Of a DNA stretch of 32,811 nt, positions 14,747 to 24,500 are shown one piece after another. Under the pieces are notes generated by a model, which saw only the letters and a program-made list of their open reading frames with translations, did no database searches and was not told where the DNA came from. Position 1 is the first letter of the stretch. Every line of letters starts with the position of its first letter. The translations under genes and the position numbers were made by a program. This DNA comes from SIG299 sp964544055 (GTDB taxonomy: Bacteria; Bacillota; Clostridia; Lachnospirales; Lachnospiraceae): positions 1 to 32,811 of the forward strand of contig CAZJAA010000035.1 of the NCBI GenBank assembly GCA_964544055.1, written 5' to 3'.

Positions 14747-15286
14747 ATGATAAGTTTTTTATCTTGTGAGAAAGATACAGAACTAATAGTGCGGAAATTA
14801 TTTTTTGAATCTGGAGACATTAGCGATATGCTAAAAAGACTTTTAGTCATTACCGCAAAAGATTGTCTAGATGAATCAAATACTGAGTATCAAAAAATTA
14901 TTAATGATATAAGTATTAGCAAGCTGTGGGAAGAACACTACATCTCAAATGTTCCTAAGTTGAGAATGTATGAGAATGAAGAATTACAATCCTATATTAT
15001 AATTGGATTTGATAATTTTTCTTTAAATATAAATAATCCACAATACCGCGATAACACTATTAGTTTTGATGTTATATGCCCAACCGATTGTTGGGATATT
15101 GGTGATTATAAGCTTCGTCCGCTTAAAATAGTGGGCTGCATTGATAAAATATTAAACAATAAAAAACTCACTGGAATTGGTACAGTACAGTTTCTCTCTT
15201 GTAATGAACTAATTCTAGATGAAAATTTTTCAGGTTATACTCTAACTTATTCTGTTATTCATGGTGGGGATGATAGGTTGAGATAG
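14747..15286 (+). CDS. neck/tail completion protein candidate
   Basis: 179 residues, ATG at 14747 after AAAGGAGAT. The N-terminus is helical (to about 60); the remainder is beta-rich (YIIIGFDNFSLNINN, TISFDVICPTDCWDIGDYKLRPLKIVGCID). Proteins of this size and position usually terminate the tail or join it to the head. There is no motif that fixes the function; confidence is in the gene more than in the role. Confidence 0.55.
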   Translation: MISFLSCEKDTELIVRKLFFESGDISDMLKRLLVITAKDCLDESNTEYQKIINDISISKLWEEHYISNVPKLRMYENEELQSYIIIGFDNFSLNINNPQYRDNTISFDVICPTDCWDIGDYKLRPLKIVGCIDKILNNKKLTGIGTVQFLSCNELILDENFSGYTLTYSVIHGGDDRLR

Positions 15287-15300
15287 GGCGGAGGTAAGAT

Positions 15301-16038
15301 ATGGATATTTTATCTCTATTAACTGGTGCTCCAATTCCTTTTGAGGCGGGACGGTTGATAATACATCAACCAACTCTTGCGGAAATTGGAATAATAGGTG
15401 AGAATAATTTTTTTATTGGTTGTGGATTTTTGAGCTTTTCAAAATCCATGTTGGGGAATGATGCGGCGGTTTTAAACTTAGTAGAATTCTCCGAGTTCAA
15501 GATATTTATGTCGATGTGGCTGAACGGCAGAGCCGATGTAAATTTAAAAAAGAGTATAGATTGCGCAAATCAAGTCTTGACGCTGTTGTTTCCCGATCAA
15601 CTAATACAGGCAAGCGAAGAGCGGCTATCTATAGGTGAGGGGTTTATCGACGAGACAAATTTTTCACAGTTCCAGGATATTTTAAAGCAAATTTTTAAAT
15701 TGAGCTTTAAAACGGATAACGTACAGACAGATTTTAAACCAGCTAACGATGCTGCGGCCGCCATTGCGGAAAAGTTGAAAAAGAGACATTCTCAACTTGC
15801 TTCACAAAATGGGGGAGATAAAGAAGTGCAGATTTTTAGTCGATTAATGTCTATCATTAGTATTTTTACTGGAATTTCTTATATAGACTTACAAAAGTAT
15901 ACCGTTTTTCAATTATATGATGCTCACGAACGTGTACAACTCAAGAGCCAGTTTGATATTGCTATTAGTGCAAAGATGGCAGGCGCATCAAATGTACAAG
16001 TAAAAGAGTGGACAGAAGATTTATATAATAAAAAATAA
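15301..16038 (+). CDS. tail-region protein of unknown function
   Basis: 245 residues, ATG at 15301 after GGAGGTAAG. The N-terminus carries IIHQPTLAEIGIIGENNFFIGCGFLSFSK, a beginning I have seen in phage tail-cluster proteins. The C-terminal half is helical with ISIFTGISYIDLQKYTVFQLYDAHERVQLKSQFDIAISAKMAG. It lies just before the tail tube gene and probably helps tail assembly. It is soluble, without signal peptide. Confidence 0.6.
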   Translation: MDILSLLTGAPIPFEAGRLIIHQPTLAEIGIIGENNFFIGCGFLSFSKSMLGNDAAVLNLVEFSEFKIFMSMWLNGRADVNLKKSIDCANQVLTLLFPDQLIQASEERLSIGEGFIDETNFSQFQDILKQIFKLSFKTDNVQTDFKPANDAAAAIAEKLKKRHSQLASQNGGDKEVQIFSRLMSIISIFTGISYIDLQKYTVFQLYDAHERVQLKSQFDIAISAKMAGASNVQVKEWTEDLYNKK

Positions 16039-16079
16039 AAATAACACTTAAAAATTTTTAAGGAGGAAATATATATACT

Positions 16080-16652
16080 ATGGCTTTATCTATTGATAAA
16101 TATGGTATTCGCGAGGTATGTGATTTAAAGTTTTATGAGATCGCAACTGGCGGCGGAAAGAATGGAACTGAGCCTGTCTTTATGATTGACAGTGCAAAAA
16201 CCTCTACTCTTGAAGGTGCTGCTACTACTGTTTATGCACAAGGAGGAAAAGGCAACCCGAGGCTCGTTGCTTGGGAAGGAGAACGTACTTTAACCTTCAC
16301 AGTCGAAGACGCTCTTATTTCAAAAGAAGGTCTTGAATTACTTACTGGTAACAGTGTTACTGAAAAAGATGGCATAATTGAGATTTTACCTGATAAATTT
16401 GCTGGATATTTCTATGTAGAGGCAGATACTCTTATGAGAAGAGAAGACACTGGTACAGATGAAACTCTTAAAATTATTTTGCCTAAGGTAAAAATTCAAT
16501 CTAATTTTACAATTACTATGGCTCCTAGTGGAGATCCTTCTACCTTTAACTATGTAATGGATGCTTTCCCTGGATATATAGATGCTGCAGATAAAACCGC
16601 AGGCAAGAAAGTACTTTGCAAAATGTTGGTTAATGCTGAAGGAGGGGAATAA
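16080..16652 (+). CDS. major tail tube protein, short form
   Basis: 190 residues, ATG at 16080 following AAGGAGG 12-18 nt upstream. It is beta-rich, with a segment RLVAWEGERTLTFTVEDALISKEGLELLTG typical of tail tube subunits, and it is in the expected place before the chaperone and tape measure. The subunits stack as rings around the tape measure. The zero frame stops at 16650-16652 right after GGA GGG GAA. A second form with an Ig-like domain is predicted by a +1 shift just before the stop (next entry). Confidence 0.85.
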   Translation: MALSIDKYGIREVCDLKFYEIATGGGKNGTEPVFMIDSAKTSTLEGAATTVYAQGGKGNPRLVAWEGERTLTFTVEDALISKEGLELLTGNSVTEKDGIIEILPDKFAGYFYVEADTLMRREDTGTDETLKIILPKVKIQSNFTITMAPSGDPSTFNYVMDAFPGYIDAADKTAGKKVLCKMLVNAEGGE

Positions 16653-16908
16653 TACTTCCCTTGTAGATAAAATAACTGTTACAGAAGGAACAAACGAGTT
16701 AACCATTGCGGCCTCTAAAGGCGGCGTTGATCTTACTGGCAATTTAAATGCTAGCATTAGCGTTGTAAGCGGAAACGGAAAGGTCTATGTCACCGCAGTA
16801 GATAATAAGTTCCAAATTGAAAACGCGGAAAAAGATGATCAAATTGCAGTAACAGTTAAAGGATTTACTTATTACTACACATTGACCAAGTCTCACCCAG
16901 AGATATAG
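16648..16908 (+). CDS. Ig-like C-terminal extension of the tail tube, reached by +1 frameshift
   Basis: 86 residues open in the +1 frame, starting inside the tube gene and ending at TAG 16906-16908. The sequence (DKITVTEGTNELTIAA, then ASISVVSGNGKVYVTAVDNKFQI, and DDQIAVTVKGFTYYYTLT) has the strand pattern of a Big2/Ig-like domain. There is no ATG, GTG or TTG between the overlap and the domain, so independent initiation is unlikely. In GGA GGG G AAT the glycine tRNA on GGG (16644-16646) can re-pair with GGG one base on, skip one G and read AAT AAT ACT, giving a 275-residue long form. The upstream AAGGAGGGG resembles a Shine-Dalgarno stimulator. Listeria phage PSA uses +1 shifting in its tail protein. 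Confidence 0.82.
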   Translation, partial: NNTSLVDKITVTEGTNELTIAASKGGVDLTGNLNASISVVSGNGKVYVTAVDNKFQIENAEKDDQIAVTVKGFTYYYTLTKSHPEI

Positions 16909-16951
16909 AGTAAGTTGTTCATAAAAATAAAAAAACAATATAATAATAATG

Positions 16952-16985
16952 AAGGGACTAGCTTAAAGGCGCTAGTCCCTTTTAA
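16952..16985 (+). terminator. intrinsic terminator after the tail tube gene
   Basis: AAGGGACTAGC (16952-16962) pairs perfectly with GCTAGTCCCTT (16971-16981), followed by TTTT continuing into AATT. It closes the packaging-head-tube transcription unit. Confidence 0.88.
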
Positions 16986-17014
16986 TTGCAACGGCAAGAA
17001 GGTGAAAAAGTAGA

Positions 17015-17890
17015 ATGGCAACATCTAAAAGTTTAATTAAAGGTATTAATGATATAAACACTATTGTAGATGCATTATTTACTGAAATATCTAAAAACGG
17101 ATTTGAGGATTTTGGTAAAAGGGAAAGTGTTATTAGCTTTATTAATTTATTAAAAGACTATGAAAGAAGATGTGAAAATTATCTTTCTCGATTCTCAAAT
17201 AATCAATTAACATCAACTAGTCAGCTACATAAGCTTTTGGTCAATGGCGAAATGCTTATTGAGAAGCTTAGGCAGATGTTTACCAAAGAAAAAACTGAAT
17301 ATGTCTTAGGTATTAAAGATGGAGGAGTCGTACATATTGGAACTGTACCACTAGAAACACTTCTTACAAATTTTTCTGTAGTTCGTTTAGACACAACAAA
17401 CAAAGCTATTCGTACCTCAGTTGCACATAGCGGCACCCGAAAACAGATATTATTAACAAGTAATAAGTTTCAAGAAAAAGGTACTCTTAACCTGAATGAC
17501 CTGAATGACCTAGGCGACCTAAACAAGGGATGGTTATTTGAAAAGTATATTGCTCAAAAAACTGGAAGTGTTGATTGGAAGCAAGATAATGTCCCTTCTC
17601 GAATGGGCGGAGATGTTTATACAAGTACAGGCCAAAGTTATCAGGTAAAATATTGGGGAGATAGTGGATACAATTATATAACATTAAAGCAAGTAAAAAA
17701 AGTTGTAACCGATGTTTTAAAGGCTTTGATCCCATTGGTTGAAGAGCAGACTACTTCTACGGTTGCGGCAAATAAAATTAAAAATATCTTTATAAGAAAA
17801 GCAAATAAAGTGGTAAAAGGCAGCTTTGAAGACGCCGCAAGAAAAAAGGCTATAAAGGCAGTGGATGATTTTTTTAAAGGAGTTTTTTGA
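17015..17890 (+). CDS. Mrr-like PD-(D/E)XK nuclease candidate in the tail cluster
   Basis: 291 residues, ATG at 17015 after AAGAAGGTG. The N-terminal 110 residues are helical. From 168 on comes a restriction-endonuclease-like signature: GWLFEKYIAQ with E176, GGDV with D200, nine residues, then YQVKYW with Q210 and K212, as in Mrr-type domains (E, GxD, QxK). A tandem LNDLNDLGDLNK, encoded by a 9-nt repeat, precedes it, and a basic helical tail (KNIFIRKANKVVKGSFEDAARKKAIK) follows. The gene is bracketed by a terminator upstream and a strong promoter downstream whose -35 overlaps its stop codon, so it should be expressed mostly by read-through. No such enzyme is normally needed here; it may be a moron acting on competitor or host DNA, or a virion-borne protein. 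Confidence 0.65.
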   Translation: MATSKSLIKGINDINTIVDALFTEISKNGFEDFGKRESVISFINLLKDYERRCENYLSRFSNNQLTSTSQLHKLLVNGEMLIEKLRQMFTKEKTEYVLGIKDGGVVHIGTVPLETLLTNFSVVRLDTTNKAIRTSVAHSGTRKQILLTSNKFQEKGTLNLNDLNDLGDLNKGWLFEKYIAQKTGSVDWKQDNVPSRMGGDVYTSTGQSYQVKYWGDSGYNYITLKQVKKVVTDVLKALIPLVEEQTTSTVAANKIKNIFIRKANKVVKGSFEDAARKKAIKAVDDFFKGVF

Positions 17891-17915
17891 CTTCCTGAAA
17901 AAAATTTAGTATAAT
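17887..17915 (+). promoter_or_regulatory. strong promoter for the tail chaperone/tape measure unit
   Basis: TTGACT (17887-17892), exactly 17 nt, TATAAT (17910-17915): 11 of 12 consensus positions. The -35 overlaps the TGA stop of the nuclease-like gene. The chaperone start is 37 nt beyond the -10. Confidence 0.85.
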
Positions 17916-17951
17916 TTACAATAATAGAGAAAAAAGGAGAGCTATTAAAAA

Positions 17952-18491
17952 ATGACACAAGATTTTAATTATAGTGATTTAGGTTTAAAAATGAACACAG
18001 AGGGTATCACTTTTGATTTTAATGGTAACACTATTGAAATTTTCAAGTATTTACCTTTAGAATATAAATATGATGTAATTATGTGTTCTTTGCATGACGC
18101 GGATGAGCGCGGGGTATATAACTACATTAAACTAGATGCTTATTTTCATTTAAATTTATTTTTGTCTTTTGTAAAGAATGTTAATTTTTCACAAGAAGAA
18201 TTAAATGATAAATTAAAGCTGTACAATGAAATTCAGAGTTGCGGGCTCATGGATGCGTTTCTTAAGGCAGTCCCTGAGAGAGAATATAGAGACTGTCTCG
18301 ATGCATTGACTCATATGGAAGAAACTATTATGAAATATCGTAATACTGCGGGCGCCGCATTACAAGCACTTATGGAGCAGATGCCTAAAGTTGCGGGCGA
18401 GGCTTCTCAATTAATTGATCAACTTGGCCCCGAAAATATGGGCAAATTAACCCAGTTGGCAGAAATGTTTCAACTTGCAAAAAATGGGTAA
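17952..18491 (+). CDS. tail assembly chaperone candidate (gpG-like)
   Basis: 179 residues, ATG at 17952 after AAAAGGAGAG. It is an acidic, mostly helical protein between the tail tube and tape measure genes, the place of the tail assembly chaperone, which coats the tape measure while tube subunits polymerise. These genes usually have a -1 frameshift giving a longer form. Here the 3' end has A AAA AAT (18479-18485), a valid slippery heptamer, and the -1 frame stays open for about 29 codons to 18574, just before the tape measure ATG. That extension is short for a T domain, so the shift is only a possibility. Confidence 0.65.
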   Translation: MTQDFNYSDLGLKMNTEGITFDFNGNTIEIFKYLPLEYKYDVIMCSLHDADERGVYNYIKLDAYFHLNLFLSFVKNVNFSQEELNDKLKLYNEIQSCGLMDAFLKAVPEREYRDCLDALTHMEETIMKYRNTAGAALQALMEQMPKVAGEASQLIDQLGPENMGKLTQLAEMFQLAKNG

Positions 18492-18508
18492 TATTAATTA
18501 ATTTTACA

Positions 18509-18548
18509 TCCCTTTTCTTTATGTATATAGAGAAGAGGGAATTTTTTT
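18509..18548 (+). terminator. terminator between chaperone and tape measure genes
   Basis: TCCCTTTTCT (18509-18518) pairs with AGAAGAGGGA (18531-18540) with one T-G wobble, then A and seven T (18542-18548). No promoter is visible between it and the tape measure start at 18576, so the tape measure must be expressed by read-through, which would lower its level relative to the chaperone. Confidence 0.8.
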
Positions 18549-18575
18549 ATATTCCCAACAAGGAGGAGATATAAA

Positions 18576-21500
18576 ATGTCTGATAAGAAAATTACTTATA
18601 AGATAGGTTTTAATACAGATACGTCTGGATTAAATCAGGCTAAGCAAGCTTTAAATGAAATAAAAGCTTTAAGTTCTCAGCAATTTTTAAAAATAAATAC
18701 TGGCAACACAAGAGCAGACTTGGTGGAGATCAAATCTACTGCACAACAGGTAGAATATGCTTTAAACTCTGCTTTTAACCCAAAATTAAATACAGTTGAT
18801 TTTGAAAGATTCTCTAGTTTATTACAGGCGGCAAGTCTTGATATAAAAACTATAGAGCAGCGTTTTAACAAAGCTGGCGAAGCAGGAAAAAGAGCTTTTC
18901 AAGATCTGGCGAGCAGTATATTAACTTCTAATGCAAATTTAGAAAAAACAGAGACTTTTTTAGATAAAATTGGCAAAACTCTCGGCGATGCATTTAAATG
19001 GAATATGGCATATGGCACAATTAACAAAATTCAAGATGGAATAAAAAATGCTTGGAAATATGCCGTTTCTTTAGATAGTTCTTTAAATGATATTCGTATT
19101 GTTACGAACAAATCATATCAAGATATGGAGAAATTTGCCAAATCCGCAAACAAGGCGGCAAAAGCCCTTGGTACATCTACTATTGATTATACAAAAGGGT
19201 CTTTGATTTATTATCAACAGGGTCTAAGTGATACACAGGTGAAAGCAAGGACAGATGTATCTGCGAAGGCGGCAAATATTACAGGTCAATCAATGCAAGA
19301 GGTTTCTGAACAACTCACTGCGGTATGGAATGGCTTTCAGGTTACTTCTCAACAGACTGAGTTATATGTTGATAAGTTGGCGGCGGTAGCTGCGGCAACC
19401 GCATCTGACTTAGAAGAATTGTCTACTGCTATGTCTAAAGTCGCATCTTCCGCAAACACAATGGGCATTGATATAGATCAGCTTACCGCGCAAATTTCTA
19501 CTATTGAATCCGTTACCCGTCAAGACGCGGCATCTATAGGTACTGCATTGAAGACTATTTACGCTCGTATGGGAGACTTGGTCAATGGGGAGGAAGATGA
19601 GTTCGGGGTCGCTCTTGGCGATGTTTCTGGGCAGATGAAGACTATGGGCATTGACATTTTAGACCAGGCAGGTAATTTACGTGACCTGGGTACTGTTATT
19701 GAAGAAGTGGCAGGAAAATGGGATACCTGGACCAAAGCACAGCAACAGGCGGCCGCCATCGCCATGGCTGGTAAAAGACAATATAACAATTTGTTCGCTT
19801 TATTTGAAAACTGGGACATGTATGAAAGTAGCAAAACTACTTCTGAAAATTCTGCTGGAACATTACAAAAACAACAAGATATCTATATGGAATCCACCCA
19901 GGCGCATTTAGAGCAACTACAAACTGCTGCAGAAAAATTCAAGAATGCTTTATTTGATAACGAAGGATTTAATAAATTAATAGATGTTTTAACCTGGGTT
20001 ATGAATCAAATTGGAGATATAACAGACGCGGTGGGCGGCATATCTACTCTTTTAACTGGTACTATTGGCGTTTTAGCCCCATTATTTAAAGATAAAATTG
20101 GTAAAGGGGTTGTTGACTTTTTTAATTCTTTAAACTTAAGAAAAGATAATGCTCAACAAATAGATTTTGAAAAAAGAATAAAAAATCAGTTTGGTGAAAA
20201 TGTTTCTGATGAAGCAGTACAAAAAGCAGCTCAATATGCAAAAGAAATGACTCGTTATGGTGATTTATTAACAGAAGACGAAAAAGAAAGATATGAATGG
20301 TTAATAAAAATAACTATTGAACTAGACAAGCAAAAGCAGTCCATTGAAGAATTAAAAAAGGCTAGTAAAGAGGTTCTTGCTCACAATGAGGGGGTAGGAA
20401 GTGGTTACTTAGGACAAAAGGATTTAACTTTACGAACTAAAGATGGCAAGACATATAAAAATGGGATTGATGAACAAAAACAAGAATTAAAAACACAAAG
20501 AACAAATTTTTTAGAAGAAATTAAAGATAATAACATTGGTGAAAAAGGCATTACTATATTTAATAAACGTGCAACGCAACTATTAGATTCTGGAAAACTA
20601 TCTAAGGAACAAGAAGAAAAAATTCATAAACAATTTGACAGTCTTGATATTACAGATCAAAAAACTATAGATGGTGCTCTAAGTGTTATAGATGAAATTT
20701 ATCAAGAACTACAAAATAGTTTAAAAGTAATAAAAGATATTAAAGATTTTTCTGCGGAAAAATATAATGATTTAACAAAAGAATCTCAAGAAGATTTAAC
20801 TAAAAATCTTGATGAAGAAAAGGCCCGAGCAATAGGGCGAAATTATCGCGCACTTAGCGGTGACACATCTCCTGAGCAATTATTGAGAGATGCAGATGAG
20901 CAAATCAGAGTAGAAGGCGATGGGCGTAAGTCTAAGGAGTTAAAAACAGCAAAAGATGAATTTGAGAGTGCAAATAACAAATTAAAGACAGTAAAAGATG
21001 CCAAAAACAAAAAAAATACGGCCAGAAAAGAGTTAAACGATGCAAAAAACCAAAAAAAGTCTCTACAAGACATTGAAAAAGCTCAAAAAAAGCTTACAAA
21101 AGCAACAAAAGATTATAATGAGGTAGAAAAAGAAAACGGAACACTTAGAGATAATCAGGGAAAAGTAGACAAGGCGCGAAAAAAACTTACCGATGAGATG
21201 ATAGAAGCAACTGAGCAAGAAATAGATCAAATTGATTCTGCAAGTAAGGGGTTCCAAGATTTATCACAGGCGCAAGAAAATGCGGCTGCTAGCGGTGAAA
21301 AGGTAAACGAAGAGGCGGACAAACTTTCTAAAAGCGGAAAGTGGAAAGAGAGTATTAGCAATATCACTCTATGCATTGGTGCGATAAGTCAGTTAATATC
21401 AATATGGTTTTCTTTATATAATGTTATTAATATGTGGTTTGATTCGTCTGCAACTGGCTGGAAGGCTGTAGAAAAATCAATTATTGGAATAGGCATTCCT

Positions 21501-24500
21501 GCCATAACACTATTTGTTGGGGCATTAAAATTTGCTCAAGCGAAACATCAAGAAGGAACAGCAGCGTTTGTTCTTGCAGAGAAAATTAAACAGCTTGAAG
21601 TGAAAAAAACTTCGAAGATTAGCATAGCAGAGGTTTGGAAAGCTACTTGGGAAGTAGTAAAAGCTGCGGTTACCTCAATTATAGCTTGGTTGCCTTTAAT
21701 AGCAATTGTTGCTGGTATTATAATTGCGTTAGGAGCTATTGCTTTGTGTGTAGTAGCTGTGTCAAACGCTTCATCCGATCTTGATAAAGCCAATGAAAAG
21801 TGGGAAAAGCAACAAGAAATTCTCAGCGGATTACAAGATAACTTAGAAAATGTTCAATCTGCATATGAAGATTTGCTAGATACTATTGAAGGCTATGAGT
21901 CTGCGCTTGATGCCGTTGAAGAATTAAAAGCGGGGACTGATGAATGGGCTGATGCTATTGTTAATGCTAATAAACAAGCATTAGAGTTAATTAGTAATAA
22001 CTCAGAACTGGCTAAATATGCAACAACTGATGAAAATGGGCTGATAACCATTAGCGATGAGGGGCTTGAAATGGCTAAAAAAGCCCAAAAAGCTATTGTT
22101 CAAAAGGCGCAGGCGGCGGTGTATGCGCAGCAAGCGAAGGTTAATGACGCTGCCAGTGAAGTTACAAAACAGTCTTGGAGAGAAAAGGCTGGTTATGAGA
22201 ATGATTCTAACGATATTTATGATACAGCCCTAAAAAATTATCAAGAACAGGGTGCTGACTATCTCTATTCAGATGACTTTATGGAACTTACTAAAGGTTT
22301 ATCTTCAAACGCTGAAAAACTACAATCATTAAGAGAGTCTTTACAAGAATCTATTTTAGCCACAGAGGCTAACACCAAGGCTAATGAACTCTTAAATGTA
22401 CAGTATACTAAAAATATGTTGGCGAATGATGCTACCTATAACAAGGCAGATGATCAAGATATGTATGCTAAAATTATGACTGGGTTGGCAGACGATGTGA
22501 CAGATAAATACAGTGCTAACACAGCAGATAAGAAATTTTTAGATGAACAGGATGAAAAAGAAGCTTTTGCTGGAGCATTTGGAATAGATCAGTCTAATAT
22601 TATAGGGATTAATGAAGGCGTTATAAAATATCGTGATGCCAAAGGCGCAATGCAAGAAATCTCTAAAGAATCTGCGGCGGCCGCAATGAACCAATATAAT
22701 GCTCTAAAAGAGGCGGGTAAAGATGCTAGTGAGGTTCTTAAGCTAGTTAATCAAATTTCTTCTAGCTCCGCCCTATCTGCTTTTTCTGGACTTACTAATG
22801 GCGCAAAATATACAGCTCTTGAAGACGCTACATTAGGGAGTCTTGATAATATGAAAAACGCAGCACTGGAAGAGGCAAAAAGTTTAACTGATGAGCAATT
22901 AGAATTATTAGGCTATACCCTTAAAGAATACGAACAGGCGATTAAAGAGAGCGTTGAGAAAACCAAAAAAGAGATAGAAGATAATGTAAAAACTATTGAG
23001 GCTTTTGGTGGAAGTGGGGTAAAGACAAGTGATCTTACCGCTCAACAGGCTAAACAAGTCAGGGCAGGGGTTGAAAACGCTTCTCGTTATGCTGGTCAAC
23101 AAGGTGTTGATGCTTTGGCAAGTCTTAATGACTTAAGCGCGGATGAACGCGCTATAGCGGCGCAGGCGGCCGCCAATATTGACTGGACTTCGGTCACCGC
23201 CACTGCAGATTTTGTTGCAGAGATGGAAAAACTTGGACAAAAGATTAGTGTTACAGATCCTAGATACGCTACATTAATTAATAGAATTAATGCAAGCCAA
23301 GATGCGTTAAAAGCTTGCGCTGATAATTTTGATAGCGTAAGAGAGCAACTTGAAAAAATTGAAGATCTGACAGATGGTCTATCTCTTGGCGATATTGTAG
23401 ATCAAGAAGACTACGCAGCCATGATTGCAATGAACGCCGCATTAAAAGACTACTTTGTATTAACATCAAAAGGTTACATGCTAATTAAAGGTAGCGGCAA
23501 GGAAGTAAATTCTATCCTTAAAGCGCAATATAGCAGTCTAGACGGTATAAAAGAACACTATGCTGAATTGAATAGTCTCGGCACAAGTCTTGATGAAAAG
23601 GATGTTAGTCTAAATATCAATGCTGAAAGCAAAGACTTGGTTTCAAATATTAAAGACCTCGGTTTAACAGAGGATGAAAAACAACTTGTACTAAAACAAG
23701 CTAGTGTCGATGTTGATAGTTATAATAAAATAATGAGTGATTATGATAACAATAATAAATTCACCGATTCTCAAAAAACTGCTATTAAAGCTATGGCTAG
23801 TACCATCAACACGATTCGCACAACTGCGGCCGCAGGTGGTTACGATGAAAGCCAAGCGGTTCAAGATTACTACACTTCTCTTGTAGATAGTTTAAATGAA
23901 GTTGAAGAGGCTTTTGCTAAAGGAAAAATTAAGTCTGAAGATTATGCAAAAATTCGTCTCTATTGGTTACAAGAATATGCGGACACATATGGGCTTTCTA
24001 CGGAGGCCATAGAAGGCTTAATTAAGGCTGAAGAAGATGCTAGGAAAGCAGGAGATGAGTTAACTGTGGCTCAAAAACAAGAGGCTATTAATGCGGCTTT
24101 GGCTACCGCCTCTTTCTTACAACAAAAAGATGCTTTGGTTGAAATGGAAGAGCTTCTAAGTAATGCGGCGGTTGGACAAGAGAAATTGAACTCATTGCAA
24201 AGAATAGCGGATTATGAGCAGACAGGTGTGGAGGACTATAAGAAACTATTAGACACTTCTGTTTTTGGTTATAAAGATTATAGAAGTGCTATGGAAGCGT
24301 ATGAGAGTCTTGCGGCCAAGGGCTTTAACAATGATGATGACCTCAAAGAAAAATGGGATAATTACATTGAGCTTTGGCAAAAATATGAAGAGGCCCAAGA
24401 CAGCGCTGCTGAAGCCCGCATCGCTATAATTGATGAAGAAATTCAGACAACTCAGGATTTAACAGATCTTGAGAAGAAACGCTATGAATTTTCTAAAAAA

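Noticed and set aside
16915..16944. Promoter TTGTTC-18-TATAAT for the nuclease-like gene
   Set aside because: The -35 is poor and the site is upstream of the terminator at 16952, so transcripts would end before the gene.
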